Positions 25,216-38,900 of a stretch of DNA of 64,000 nucleotides are shown here, in pieces. The stretch covers positions 19,624,999-19,688,998 of the forward strand of contig NC_058493.1 in NCBI RefSeq assembly GCF_020382885.2, read 5' to 3'. The notes under the pieces are model-generated. The model made no database searches. It had not been told where the DNA came from and saw nothing but the letters and a program-made list of their open reading frames with translations. Position 1 is the stretch's first letter. The number at the start of each line of letters is the position of its first letter. The stretch is from Scatophagus argus (Eukaryota > Chordata > Actinopteri > Scatophagidae). Made by a program: the position numbers and the translations under genes.

Positions 25216-27055
25216 CTACATTCATAAATGATATTATAACATATCAATCTGCTTTTTGTGATCTTCCCTACTACAAAGGATGGATAGATTTTTACCTGAC
25301 ATATGCTGTCAGTTTACGCTGCATGTCTAAGCTGCTCTGAGCAGCTTATCTTCATTGCTAACCAAATGTTACCCTATCTGCATCCACACTCATGCCATGT
25401 CCAAATAGGTGCTTCAGGGTGTAGATCTTAATTGATTAATGGGTCAATTTCTGAGACATCAGCCCATGTGTACAACACCCCAATTGTTTTCACACACACA
25501 TACATATATAAACAGAACACAAACAATGAAAGTAAAAGAAAATTCATTATAATATTAGACCTCAATTAAAAGACTGCGAAGGCTTCAAGATTTAGCAGAA
25601 TGTACAATAAGATAATTCATTATCCTAATAATGAATAGGTGGATATTCCACACTCAGCAGCTGCACCATCCTGGTTAACCACCTCCCTTCATCGTCCCTC
25701 AGCAGGACTCCACAGACAGACATCATTTTTGTCTTCTAACAAAACATCATCCACTGCTAATCACTGCACTCTAAAACCATAGTGAAGCCAAGAGCTACAT
25801 CTCATTCACTGGTATTGACATTTATGTTTATTGATTTGTCAGAAGCTTCTGTCCAGAGTCAGATGGTAAAAGTTGGATGCACTGCTGTCCTTTTCAGTTC
25901 AAAGTTGAATGGCTGTATGTTATTTTTAAAGTTTTTCTTTTTATTTCTTTTTTTGATAATTAAGTGTAGTGTGGTTTAAAAATCTAAAAGTTTTGTCTCA
26001 AGAATCTCAAAATGTTTTTTTTTTTTTTTTTGAAGCAACGTGTCAGGCAAATTTCATGGCAGTTTGCCAGTTAACTTTTAGGAAACCGTGTGGAAAAACT
26101 GACATGTTTTTGTAAGTGATGCAGTAGCTCATTAGTGTTCAGAGTGGGGATGCTTAATCCTCTGGGGAGCACAAATGCACTCAGTATGCTTTAGAGGAAA
26201 TATGTTAAAAAGATTTCAATATCTCTTAAAAAGGATACTCCACCAATTTATCATTGCACTTGTTGAGAAATCCAAGAATCCAATGAAAGAAGACACAAAA
26301 GAATTCAATAACTCTCTTTCCAAGTCCAACTCTTTTTCAAGTTTTCAAGTTTCCATCTGCTGACAGCAACATTGTTATTGTTGTTATTGTTGTTCTTTGT
26401 GTTTTCCACTGGATGAAATCCACAGATTGTGACCAATGTCAAATACCTGTACAGTATGTGTCTCATGTGCAATCAGAGTTTGCTATGCCTTGCTAAATAA
26501 TAAAAATGATTCATGCAAGTGCTTCTCATTTAATGTAGATGGGTCGAGTCCACGTGTCTTATGTTTGACCATATATGGAAGCTCGCTTGAGTTTTTCCCG
26601 GTGCTCCACCCGTTATAAACTGGCAGTACAAACAGGCACAGGGTGTTCTTGTCCTGTTTGACTTCTATTGTTGAGAGGTAGAGAAAGTTTTTGCTGAACA
26701 GCAGTACGAAAGTGGAGAGGGAGTTATGCGAGAAGTTGTCTTCTATAAAATGCAGACTGCAACAGTTTCACAATTAAGGGTAAAATATTTTTAGCTTAGG
26801 TATTTAATGCTTAATTGAATTGATTTGTCTTGAGCCAAATTTGAGTTGTTAAAGTGATGTTATAGGCCCAGAAGAGACTTGATGCTGCCCTCAGTCTGAG
26901 GTACCACCACAGTTTAAAAACTGCAGCACATACACTCAGTTGCTCATACTGCCTTGTCGCAGTATTGATACAGGACACTGTGATCTGATCTGTTCACAAC
27001 AGTGTTGATGGAATTTCAACCTCTGGTTTTTAAGACACTTTGTCATCAATTAGAA

Positions 27056-27200
27056 TTTGACAGTAGCGCTAAACGCGTTAGAAATCATTCTCAAGGAAAA
27101 CATGAATATCCACACCAAATTACATGGAACTGGCCAATAGTGTTGAGATATCATACTTAAAAAGAAAACATGCTGCTTGGACAGATGGACAAACAAAACT
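27056..27200 (+). repeat. Fish interspersed repeat, copy 4 of 6
   Basis: Diverged copy with AAATCATTCTCAAGG, ACATGAATATCCACACCAAA and CCAATAGTGTTGAGATAT in the family order. Confidence 0.4.
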
Positions 27201-29697
27201 GCCGTCAGTCTGCCCCGCTGTTTGTAGAGTAAAAACAGAATCATGAAAATAGTGAAAGCAGTTACGCTATTTTCGCTCTGCAGGATGTAAATGGCTTAAA
27301 ATTGACTATTAGATTTGATAGCCATGAGCCTTGAAACAAAAAAAATAAACAAAAATAAAGAAATAAAGCCAAACCTCCTTTCCTTTCAAATGTTTTCTAA
27401 CTGAATGAACTGGAAAAATGAGGTCATTTCCACTTATCATGTGGTCTTGTGCTATATATTTACACAAATACTCATAACCTGAGCAAGTACCTGAAAATAA
27501 CAAGACTTTTTTTTTTTTCTAGAGTTCTGCAGTCTGGTGTTACTGTTCGTGGTGCTGAAATGTTGTGTGCCAGTTGCCCATTGAGGTGCACTGACAGCAG
27601 AGTTGAGCCCTGATTCCTTAATGGGAAGGAAGCATTACTTTGCATATACAAACACAACATTATCCTCTTTCTGTCTGTAGCTGTCTAAAAGTCTTCCAGA
27701 TATTTTATATATTTAGGATAGGTTATAAACTTCAGAAAGAGCCCTTTTCAGAATACTGTACTGAAGGAAGTAACAAAGGGTAATGTCTGAAAATTAACAT
27801 TTGCCTATCTTAAAGGGGAATGCAGAACCAAGAAGCTTCCGCAGATAAATCCTGTTAGGATCCTGGAAGACATGTTAATTTGGCTTCCAGGAAAAGGTTC
27901 ACCAAAGCTGGATTTAGTGTTCTTGGAGACCCACTGCAACGTAGATGTCTACATTCAGTGAGTAGCTAAACACCATTTGTTTTCTGTACAAAACCAACAA
28001 CATCCCTCGGGTATAGTAGTTCTTGTCAGCAACCACGCGCTAACATTGGTGAGCTGTATGTCCTTTCTAAAGGCTGAAAAACCAATGTCAATGCAGCCAG
28101 CAATTACTTGAGCTGTCACTCAACCAGACAATGAGCGACCGATAAGCAGCACCTTTGTCTTCCATCGGCTGAGCTGTGACTCTGGAGGCCAGAGGGTCAT
28201 TACACCTGCTCCCTCACTGTGGATCCCAATGGATTTCTATTAACAGCCACCTCCAATATTGTGTTAAAGCTCACAGGCCATCAGTTAGGACACACAGAAG
28301 TGTTTGAAACCAGAACGAAACTCTTTGTGTCAGGACATGCTTTAACTAAGAGCTCAATGAGCAAGTTTCCACTGCTGGGACAGATCAACCACAATCTGAC
28401 ATCAATATGAAATAAGGAAATGTACACAGCAGCTCATTAAAGGATTAAAATGGTAATCCCGTTAGTCCCTGTGTTCTTTATTTACTAAGATGTCGTTGAG
28501 TGTGTGTGTTTGCACAGCAGTTTTAGTTTGGATTTTGTACCAAGTTCATCAAACAAATTAATGTTGCAGCTGCTGATGGAATCATGCATCGATTCACTTG
28601 CATGCAACACATTATCTCCTCAAATAATCAAAACACCAGCTGTCAGAATCATAAACAACAATGTGAAAGTCTTAACAACCACCGAATACTGTTAATGAAT
28701 CGCTGATGGTCAGGAAGAGGATTATTTTTAATCACAACAATACAATTAAGTGACTCCCACGAACATGTAAAAGGCTGTGTGCACGAACTTTCAACACACC
28801 GTGACCCATATCAACTTATCTGTTTGTCTGCCTGTCTTCCTCCCCTGCCACCATAAATAGAAACTGCCCCAGACACATTACTATTCCTACAACATAATCC
28901 AGTGCAGGTATAACCTACATCATAGCACAGAAGTGATACACGATATGGCCTCGTCTTTCCTTCCAACCTCCGAATCAATAAGGTCTGGTGGAAACGACTG
29001 ACCCGAGCGTTTTACCTAATGCAAAGTGAGAAATGAGGTAAAATATCACACACACGAAAACTAAGTTTGATTTTCATGCGTTGTGCCATAAAAATCGGCT
29101 CCTCTGCCTGCGCCAGAGCATCCCTCCTTTCCTGAGGAGAGAGACAGCGAGAGAGGGAGAGATACACGCAGTGATACAGAGACACAGTCTGGGATGCACT
29201 GGCTCAAAGTGAGGCGGGAAGTCCGGGGTTTCCCTTTTTCTCCTCCTGCTTCTCTGTCCTGTTAGGACAGAAGACAAACTGGCTGACTTAAGCTCGCTTT
29301 TGGACACTTTTTGGATAGTCTGCACCTGCCGACGTCCGACCTGCACGCGTTTTTAAGGTTTCCAGACATTTATTTTTTATTTTTTTTTAACTTGCTACAG
29401 CTCAAGTCGCCGGGTTTCTGTGCGCAATGGCTGGTCGTTTACACCGTCTGTCTACCCGTGTCCACATGGAGGGATATGGGATGCTTGGCTGAAAAAAATA
29501 ATAATAATAGTCATAATTAAATGAATTAAAAAAGAAATAAACAACTCCTTTGGATCTGAGAGTGACCTTCTGAGTCTGGATATCGGGACGATTTCAGCAG
29601 CCTCTTTCATGAAACCTCCTTACCTTTTTATTTTGGGGATCTGTTTAGGAGTCTGTGCAGCGTTTTAGTTCAGAGCGCACTTGTGTCTGGCTCAACG

Positions 29698-29776
29698 ATG
29701 TGCTCCGGTGGGAAATACTGTGTGTTTTTGTTCCTGCTTGAAAGTATCCTGTCGGACCCGGGAACCACTAACCAAG
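29698..29776 (+). CDS. epha6: epha6 exon 1 (signal peptide)
   Basis: ATG at 29698 has A at -3. It encodes a short signal peptide and ends AACCAAG|gtgagc in phase 1, which joins the next exon exactly (G + TG GTT = Val-Val). The signal core is short and carries a glutamate, so the leader is weaker than usual. Human EPHA6 has a longer N-terminal form, but no in-frame extension is evident here. Confidence 0.82.
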
Positions 29777-29877
29777 GTGAGCATAAAGAACCGCACTGCA
29801 TTCAGACTTGGAACAGGGGTGGATTCAGCAAATGTGACCATTTTAAGGTCTTGTTCAACAAGACTGATTCTCTGCTT

Positions 29878-29914
<37 letters not shown>

Positions 29915-32900
29915 AACACGAGGTAACTTGTATTAAATCGTTAATTCATTGGTGTTATGATGAATAGTACAGTACAGTGTTTTCACAAGCGACACCAGGA
30001 CATTTTATTAGGATAACAATTGTTTGATTGTTAACCCATAATGTGTTTCATTTCAGGTGTGTTGTTATTTCCTTTACATCAATTTGTTGGGTAAACCAAG
30101 ATGTGTTTGTCTCTTGATCTTAACATGAGAGCAACGAGGATCAATTTGCCAAACAACAACAGAGCTGCCACAGAAAATGATTTCATTAGAGATTAATCAA
30201 TTAATCATTTAGTTTTTTAAAATGCCAAAAAAAAAAGGGAAAAAATACTTTTCACATTTTTCCAGAGCCCAAAGCGATGTTACTTCTTTCTCCAACCACC
30301 AGTCCAAAACCTAAAGACTCTTCATAGCATAAAGGACTAAGAAAGGCAGAAAAGCCATATATTTGGGATTTTTTAAAAAATGACTGAAACTATTAATTGA
30401 TTATCAAAGATTATCAAAATAGTCAGGTAATTTTATTTCAGCTGACTAATCATGAGAACTCTGAACAACAAGATGCATGGAAATAATCTAATTTGCTGCC
30501 TGGCCCAAGGGATTTCAATCTTGGTTATGCAGTCTATATCAGTATCATCAGTCACTGATAGTGTACATATTATGACGCACATCTTTGAAATACCTTTTCA
30601 ATCCACAATATCTGAAATAATATTAAATTGGCTGTCTTTATCATTGATACTGTGCAACTTTATACATATTAAAAGGACTAAACATGGTGATGGAACTTGT
30701 GCTTTACATTTTTCAATTCACTTTATCTCAAAATTGATTAATTTCACTCTTATTTTACAACAAATACACACTGAAATATACATTCACAGCATAAAAATGC
30801 TGAAATGTATACCTAGGCCCACAGACAGGAGCTCCATCAGCCATATTATGGAGGATACTCTGATATTATGCTTCACCTCCAAAAACTGAGTGTACAAAAA
30901 TATTGCCACAGCTATAGGGGACTGCTGTCACAGTAAATGTCAGCCTCTGGCATACTCTGTCAGCTATACTGATACGGAGTTGTCTGTTTCTGCCTCTCTG
31001 TCTTCCATTATGAGTTCACAGATTCATGGATGAAAATATAATGGATCTTGGTCCATACAGTCCCAAGAGGATTCCTCACAGATACTAGTGTTATACACTT
31101 GCTATGAGAAACACGAATTTTATTATGTTTGGCCAGCGGTTGACACAAAATGTATCAGAATAATTTCCCGCTTTTCAAAATTCATTTCCAGTCACATGGG
31201 CATTGTGTGCGGTTGCATATGGTTGAGAAACACAGGACATAATGATGTTATCTCCCCTCAGTTGTCCTCACAAGTCAAATGGGTAAATGGTTTCTGTAAT
31301 GTAATCGGTTCTTGACGTCTTCCACTTCTCACATTTGCAGAGGTCAGTTTAATATTCCTTCCTGAATGTTTAATGTTTGGGATACACGTTTTCAAAGATG
31401 ACTGGAGCCCTTTCACTAGCCAAATGTCAGAGTCTCCTTCACTTCATTTTTCTGTGTTTGTGTGTGTGTGTGTGTGTTCAGTTTTCCCCACAGGATGCCT
31501 GTCTGCCTGTGGTGGTGACAGGCTTGAAGGGGAGGGGAGGCACACTGAAGAAACTTGACAAAACAACATGAGGAGTTGAAAATATAGTGAGAAAAAGCTA
31601 ATATATGTTAGCCAGGAGCAGTTTATCTCAGTGAGTTACTCTGAGTCAGGTAATTTAGAGACATGAGATACAGTCTTTGCAAAACAGGATATGTATTGGT
31701 TTGTCATTATAAAGATCATTCCATATGTAAAGAATAAATTCACATCTTAGATTACCTTCTGTATGTGATATGTGTCTTAATATCAGCCGTTCTTTAAGCT
31801 CCCACCCCTCTTAACTAACTAACTAATTAATGTAAATATATGTGTCAAGCTTTCCACACTCACACAGCACATGATAACCATGGCAGATCTAGCACTTAAA
31901 ATTCTTAGACGTGTAAAACAATCTGTCCTTTATTTTATACAGAGGAAACCAAAAGCAAGCGTGTGATTTCTTGTCCGCATCAACCATCGATTTCACCAAC
32001 TGAAATGCCAACTATTGCTGGCAGATTTCATTGGGTGCCAGCTAATCAAGACTGTCGTTTGGAGTTCAAGTCGCTGTCACTGGATGATTTTTTATGTTTC
32101 CAGCTGACTTGTTTCAAAAGGAGAATCTTGTAGGCGTCTTACATGTATACTTGATGGCTATGTAAAAAGTCAGCATCCTCACCAGTTGATGGTTTGGTGG
32201 TTGTTGATGGTGGATGATGGATGTTAGCCCCATTCTACTTTTTTTGTGAGTTTGGTCAAGTTTAAAGAGTTTAAATGGCCAGATGGGTTATTTCAACAGT
32301 TAAACAGTCAAAAGATGTTCATTTTACAAGCCAGCAACATCTACAGCTAGCTCCTAACATCTGAGAATTAACTAGCAAATATTTTAGTGTTTTCTCTTAA
32401 ATAGCTCACAGTTATCAAAACAATCTTCTGTCAATCAACTAATTTCTTTGTTATGTAGTCTGTTTTATATGCTTTTATGCTTTTCTTATTTATTCACTTT
32501 ATTATTTTGCAATTTGGTTGGTTGTCTGTCCGTTCATCCCGTTCTTGTGAAAGTCATATCTCAGAAACAACTTAAGGGAATTTCTACAAATTTGGTTCAA
32601 ATGTCCACTTGGACCCAAGGATGAACTGATTAGATTTTGGCCATTGAAGGTCACAAGTCAAGGTCAATTTTATTCTAATGAAGGTGAGATCTCAGGAGCT
32701 TTTGAGTTGATTTCTTTAGCATATAGGATACAATGACAAAGTAATGATATTTTACATCCAAAAGGTCAAAGGTCAATTTCACAGTGACATTATAATGTTT
32801 TTTGTCCATTATTCAATACCATAACTCATAACAAATTGTGACCATATTTCACATTGAATCAAATACTAAAGTGGTGACACTAATCTGGGGTGCCCACCTT

Positions 32901-35900
32901 GAAACTATACAAAATGTCTTGATCTTCTGTGCTGCTGGCTTGAGGATGTGTGTGAAGCATCCATGTTTGAGCATATGTTGTTTCTTTGCAGCAACATCCG
33001 TATTTGAAACCTTGTGGTTGACCATAAGTTCATTGGTTTTGACGGTATTGAGCTTCAGGTGATTGTTGTTGCAGCATGTGATAAAGCTCTCTACACCAAT
33101 GTATTATGACATCCAAGTAACTAAAAATAAAAACTTCCTTAAAGGAACAGTTGCTGTTTTCGGAGTTAGGTCAGAAAATTTATATCACTCTGTATGTACG
33201 GTAAAGATGAAGTTGAAGCCATAAGATGATGAGCTGGTTATTATCAAAGTTCAAAAATCTGCCCTGTAGCACCTAAAGCTCACTAATTACCACATTATAG
33301 CCTAACTGGTTTGTTTAATCTGCAGACAAACAGAAATGTGAAAAGGTTTTGTGGTTTTATGGGGTGTTTCCTGCCAGACCATTGGTGGAGAGACAGCCAA
33401 TAATTGTACTTCCCAAAATATTATAATATTGCTTCAGGCAAACAATCACTTGAAATATGCAGAATTTGTCCTGCATAATGAAGTTCTGTCATTTTGCAGT
33501 CAATTAAAGGTGCCCTGCGGATGTTTTTCTTGTAAACAAACAAAAGTTCTGTTTTAAACCTCACTTGATATCTCATGGGAAGCGCCTTCTGGTGTGACCA
33601 GTTATGGAAGCTCCAATATCACCACGTCAGGAGACACACCAACCATTTTGAATTGCACAGGGCTCATTATTCCCCTTTAAAGTTCTCGCTTCTTCCCTGT
33701 GAAGACCGCTAAAGCTCCTCAACTGTCCTGACATCTGATTTTCATTTAACTGCTGTCCAATGCAGTCATCAAGGTAGTCACCAAGCATGGATATATGGCG
33801 TGAGGATTTGGATTTTGAGTTTTCTTTTTGTAAAGGGAAGTTTTTTTCAGTATTGGTTCATTTGGATGTTATTGAGTCTAACTGCTTTTCAGAACTCGCT
33901 CAAGGTTTTTAACTAGCTATGGTTACTGCTGAAGCTGGGAAGACTAAGGACTCTTAAGTCTCGCCCTTGTCCAGTTGCATGTGGGTTGACCATCTCAGAG
34001 AAAGACTCCCACACCTTCTGCATTGTCTTCATGGGATGGGGTCGCCCAGGCATCAATCTAGTCCTGTGAGCACTGCTGGGCCATGAGCATTGGTTACTTG
34101 TGTCTGCAGCCGTAAACTCGGACCCTTGCCCTTCCAGCACAGCAACAAATGCAGTGACAAGTCAACTAAGACTAGCATTTACTAACTCAGCCTCATTATT
34201 TTGGTACTGATCAGAGTGAAAGACCAGCTGCCATCTTTGATTCTGATAGCCCTGTACTGGTCCAGGAGACAGTTACACAGAGACTTGGTGTCACATGCCC
34301 ATGGACAGATTTTTCACCCACATCCCAAATGTCTGTCTCTTTGTGCTTGGCACTTAAAAGGATAAATTCAAATGAGTCGTGTCTTTTGTTGAGGGTAATT
34401 GAGACTGTTCAAAGCGCAGGGATACCATCTACGTCTTGTATAATGGTAAATGGTACATATTTGATGGTGTGAATCTATAAGCATAATGCAGGATGTAGTG
34501 TATAATAACAAAGCCTTTTCCACCATTAAAGTTTATTTGGCTGCAATTTCAGAGATATGTCAGATAAAATCATGAGTATGTTGGGAATGTGGACAGCATT
34601 CTCTGACAAAGGGGTTTATGAAGGGAGCCTGTCGTCTGCAGCCTATGTGTAAACTGTGTTGGAAGCACTCTAATGCTTTCCTGCCGAGCCCTTTGACTGT
34701 TCTGACAAAGGTGCTGCAAATGATGCTGTTGCTGACACTGACATCAGCCAAACAGATAAGTATTAACATATCAGGAGTAAAAGTAAGAATATATCTATAT
34801 AGAAAAATGTATTGCAATCAGATGTGGCCTGTGCAGCATATATAATTTGCACTTTCTTTTTTTCTTTACCAACACATCCAACCAACACATCAGTAAAACT
34901 TTTATATATATGAATTAAAACAGTAATTTACTGATGGTTCCTAAGAGAAAACTGGTTAAGAATGAGTGCTCAGAGATGAGCTAACTGTCCTCTCACTGCC
35001 AACACTGGGTGAAGCACAGTAAGAAGATGGTGCTGGATGCAAACTTAAATGTAAATGAAGGCTACTGTTTTATTTGCTTCTGTTAAGCAAATTCATTTTC
35101 ATTTGCTTACATTACAAACACACGTTCGTCTGAAACCTCACCAATCACAAAAGAAACTGTGCCGATATGCTGGTGTTTAGACAGTTTGTGCCCATTTTGT
35201 TTTGTAGAATGTGATAATTTCCCAGTGGTCAGAAAAATTTAGAAGGGACAGATGCAGATTATTATGCTTCCAGACACAATACCCAGACAAGAATAATGTG
35301 ATTTAGCCACCTGATAAATGCTTGCTTAACTATGCATGTGTGTGTGTGTGTGTGTGTGTGTGTGCTTTCAGTGAGTAACTCTGTGGATCAAATTCAGCAT
35401 TGTGGCCTTAGGTCATCTGTTATTTCCTGGCTCCAAAGGTAGCTGCAGGAATTTAATAATTTTATGACTACTGTGTATGTATGTTTGTGTGTGTGTGTGT
35501 GTGCGTGTGTGTGTGTGTGTGTGTGTTGTGCATGAGACAGACAGTGATGGTAGCTGGTAGAAAAAAGTTTTCTGCTGTCAAACATGGTATGGAACATTGC
35601 TCATGATTATGAAAGATTGTTTTTCTAATTTGGTCAAAAATCAATATCTCCTTGTCTCTCTTGGTCTGTCTCACAGTCTCTCTCCCTCCCTTTCTCTACG
35701 CCCTCCTTTTTGAACAGAGGCAAGGCCATCTTATTATAATTCAGCCCTTAATTACCAGCAGTGGATCAAGGCTAAATGAAGTCTCTGTAAATAGTGAAGC
35801 GGTTCATTTAGTCTCACCAAAGTGTATCTTCCCCTGTTATCTAACTTGTTCTCAAAACAGTGGCAACCCCATTAAATTAGTCCAGATTTGGCAAAGTCCG

Positions 35901-38900
35901 CTGTACACTGGAGTGACAGGTCGTCTGAGGATGTGACTCTTTGGTCTATAATGTCGACCACTGAAGTGGGACGTACTTTATTGATAGAGATTGTAATTAA
36001 CTGGCTGTGTGGAGACAAAGGAAATTGCACATTCATCATATCAAATTGGCTCAGGGGGCTTAGCAAGGGCTCTTTTCATGCCTGAGCCGTGACCAGAGTG
36101 TCGACAGCTTGAGATTGTTGCACTTGTATGTACACAATGATTGCATTCAAAGGAAGACGGTTGTTAACATATTCAGGCAAAAAAACACAGTCAAAAGAGG
36201 CTGTGGAACATACAAAAGGGATGTAGAAGTTGCAAAAGTAGGAGAAGCAAGGCAAAAACATTCTTCTGCTCTTTATCATTGCATAACAAGGTGTTTCAGA
36301 TGCTCCATTTTCAACTAATTCACACTACACTACATGAAATATGCAATGTCCTGAATCTGCAGGTCTGGCTGATATTAAGTAAAATGTGAGTATGGTTAAA
36401 GTGAGTGCGAGTGTCCTTCATCATGAAGTCAAGAGAACCATCCATTCAGGTTGTCTTGGTCGGTTGATCCATCACAAAACTGTACATATTTCCAGCGTGT
36501 GTTTTCTTGTTTAGTTTAGTTCATTAAACTAAAAATGTTAATTGCAGATGGAAGGCAAACTCCTCTATGCTCCACAAAAGATACACCACCCACCCAGCCA
36601 CCCACTCAATCTCCACATTTTTACTTATCACTTCATTAGAAATAGTTGCATACTACAACTACATTGGCGCTGCTAACTGGGACCCAACTTGTGAGAATCA
36701 TTCAGTACAGGTGTTATTCCTGAGGACACTGCTGTGCTATCAACTGACAAAATTTTGTTGGCTCAAGGGGAACTTCATTTGACTCCAAACTGTGTGATAT
36801 TATTATAAAAGGGTTGTCGCCATCCATAAAGTTTGGCTTGTTGTCTTAAACGAGTTTTAAATTAAGTCATATTTGTTCAGTTAAACATTAAAAGTTTTCA
36901 TAGTCCTCCGCCCTTTCCCCTTTATTCATCTTTGGATTATCTTTGATGTCATGTAGCTGTGAAAACTCCTGACCTCTGAGAAGGAGAGTAGCAATCTTCC
37001 AGACTTCACTCAGACAGAAGGCGGATCTGTGTTAGTGTTGCTGTTGTCCTGGACTTTCCTAAGAGCTGTTATTTCATAGGTGGTTGAATCTGATAAGGGC
37101 TTTACAGCTCTCTCAGCTCCTCATTGACAGCTTGATAACTATTGTCTGTTCTCTTCCTATTTTGTCACCTCCATTTCTCTTCTTTTTAAATTCACTGTCC
37201 ATGCTCTCTCGCACTCCATCTCTGTACCCCTTTCTGCTCTCTCCTGTCACTCCTTGTGCTTGTACTGTCGTTCTTTCACTCTTACAACTTTTCTCCTCCA
37301 TTTTACATGACTTTTTGTTTCACCACCCCACTCTCTCTAGTGGTTCTGTTGGACACCACGACAGTACTAGGAGAACTGGACTGGAAGACATATCCTGTCA
37401 ATGGGGTGAGTGACATTAGCCTATCTTAAAATATAAAAATCCATTGTAAAGCATCTTGAAAACATTTTGATGTACCAGCTTTCCATTTATGAGAGCAAAA
37501 CATCTAGACTGCCCTAAACTTGACCCAAAACTCTTAAGACTAAACTCATAATTGGACCTCTCAGCCAGAGTAATTTCTAGTGTCGAAGTCAGACAGACAG
37601 GAAACAGGACCTTCCTGACTGGAGTCAAACATGTCATCCAGTGTGTGTTTGTCTAATGTTTATAAGGATAAAACTGGGTTAAATGTGGCTGAAAAGTGAT
37701 GGTGGAGGTGGGGCTTTTTAAATGGTGTTTGAACAGTGACAGCGAGTGACAGCATAGCTTCCAGGTGAGAGGCACAGCTGCTGCAAAAGAATGTGCACAG
37801 CGTTGATGGCTTACATACGCTACCATGATTTAAAGGTTGTTTTGGATACAAAGGAGTGTGAGTGTACGCGGCTGATGTGAGTAGACTGACTGAATTAGCT
37901 TTCAGGCTTCACTTAATTTAATGGCTGTATGTAACCCCAGTGTTGTGATGTCTTTTTACTTGTAAATTACCAAAACGGTGCTCGTTGGACAACCTTGTAG
38001 AGGTCTGAAGAACCTCAAACCAAAATGCTGATAGAAAACTTTTTGAAATATAATATTCTGTCGTTATACTTTAAACCAATAGGATTTCAACAGAAAACAT
38101 ATTTGCCCAACCATAGGATTAAATGTAGATGCCATTTCTGGAAGCAACATTTTTAAAATTACACTTGAAGGATCTTGTTTACATGTTTATGATGGAAAAA
38201 AAATGTCCTTGTTACTGAAACCCTGATGCATCATTATTTTGGTTTTGAGGCATGTAAACACCATATCCAGCTTCAGGATATTCTGATGCCTGTCTAAGCA
38301 TGTACATCTTTGACTCGAGTAATTAGCCAGAAAAACAAACACTATGGTGATTAAATATATCGCGGTCTGTGTGTAGATACAGGTAAAAATCCAACACTAG
38401 AGGCGGATACGTTGAATTTCATGTCTCACCCTCATCTTATGTCTCTGGCAATGTGGAGTCAACTAAGTAGATTTATTAAAGAACTGTAATTAATTGAAAT
38501 AGCCTGTTATTTTATAAATTTACTCCACTAATTTTCAGAGGGAAGTATTTTAGTTTAGACTCCACATCAGTGATTTCACGCATATAGTTGCTAGTTACTT
38601 TATAGATTAAGATTTTACACTCTGAACCTCTCATCTAACTTTAATAACTGGTTGAGGGCCAAATAGAAAACATTAAAATGTATTCAGCCAATAAAATCAT
38701 GTTTGCATAACTTTTGAGGTAGGGCACCTTTAAAAGTTCCTTTTCTGTACACCAACCTATCTCAACATTATTCACAAATAAGGTACCCTTAACCTCAAAT
38801 AAAATAAGAACATGAATTCACAAGCAACATTCAGAGAGTTAAGTAAGACTGTTACTGTTGACTGATAAGGTCAGAATAAGTCTAAAACAATAGTCACTGG

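Larger units (their letters stand above)
24605..29697. other. Intergenic / epha6 upstream region
   Basis: No supported gene apart from the two repeat copies listed. The last 600 bases before the epha6 ATG have a higher GC and CpG content than their surroundings, with a GA-rich stretch at about 29141-29165, and probably include the promoter and 5' untranslated leader. No TATA box or clear initiator could be fixed. Confidence 0.45.
29777..37340 (+). other. epha6 intron 1
   Basis: 7.6 kb intron. It holds an AC microsatellite right after the donor, GT arrays, and three interspersed-repeat segments (32513-33000, 33139-33400, 33503-33682). The 145-codon ORF at 30452-30889 has no recognisable domain. 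No exon or RNA gene was recognised. Confidence 0.8.

Noticed and set aside
30452..30889. 145-codon ORF in epha6 intron 1
   Set aside because: Composition is AT-driven (many I, L, S, H), no domain is recognised, and there is no splice or start context. A chance ORF is the best explanation.
33913..34140. 75-codon minus-strand ORF resembling transposon coding
   Set aside because: No motif of a transposase, gag or reverse transcriptase could be recognised.
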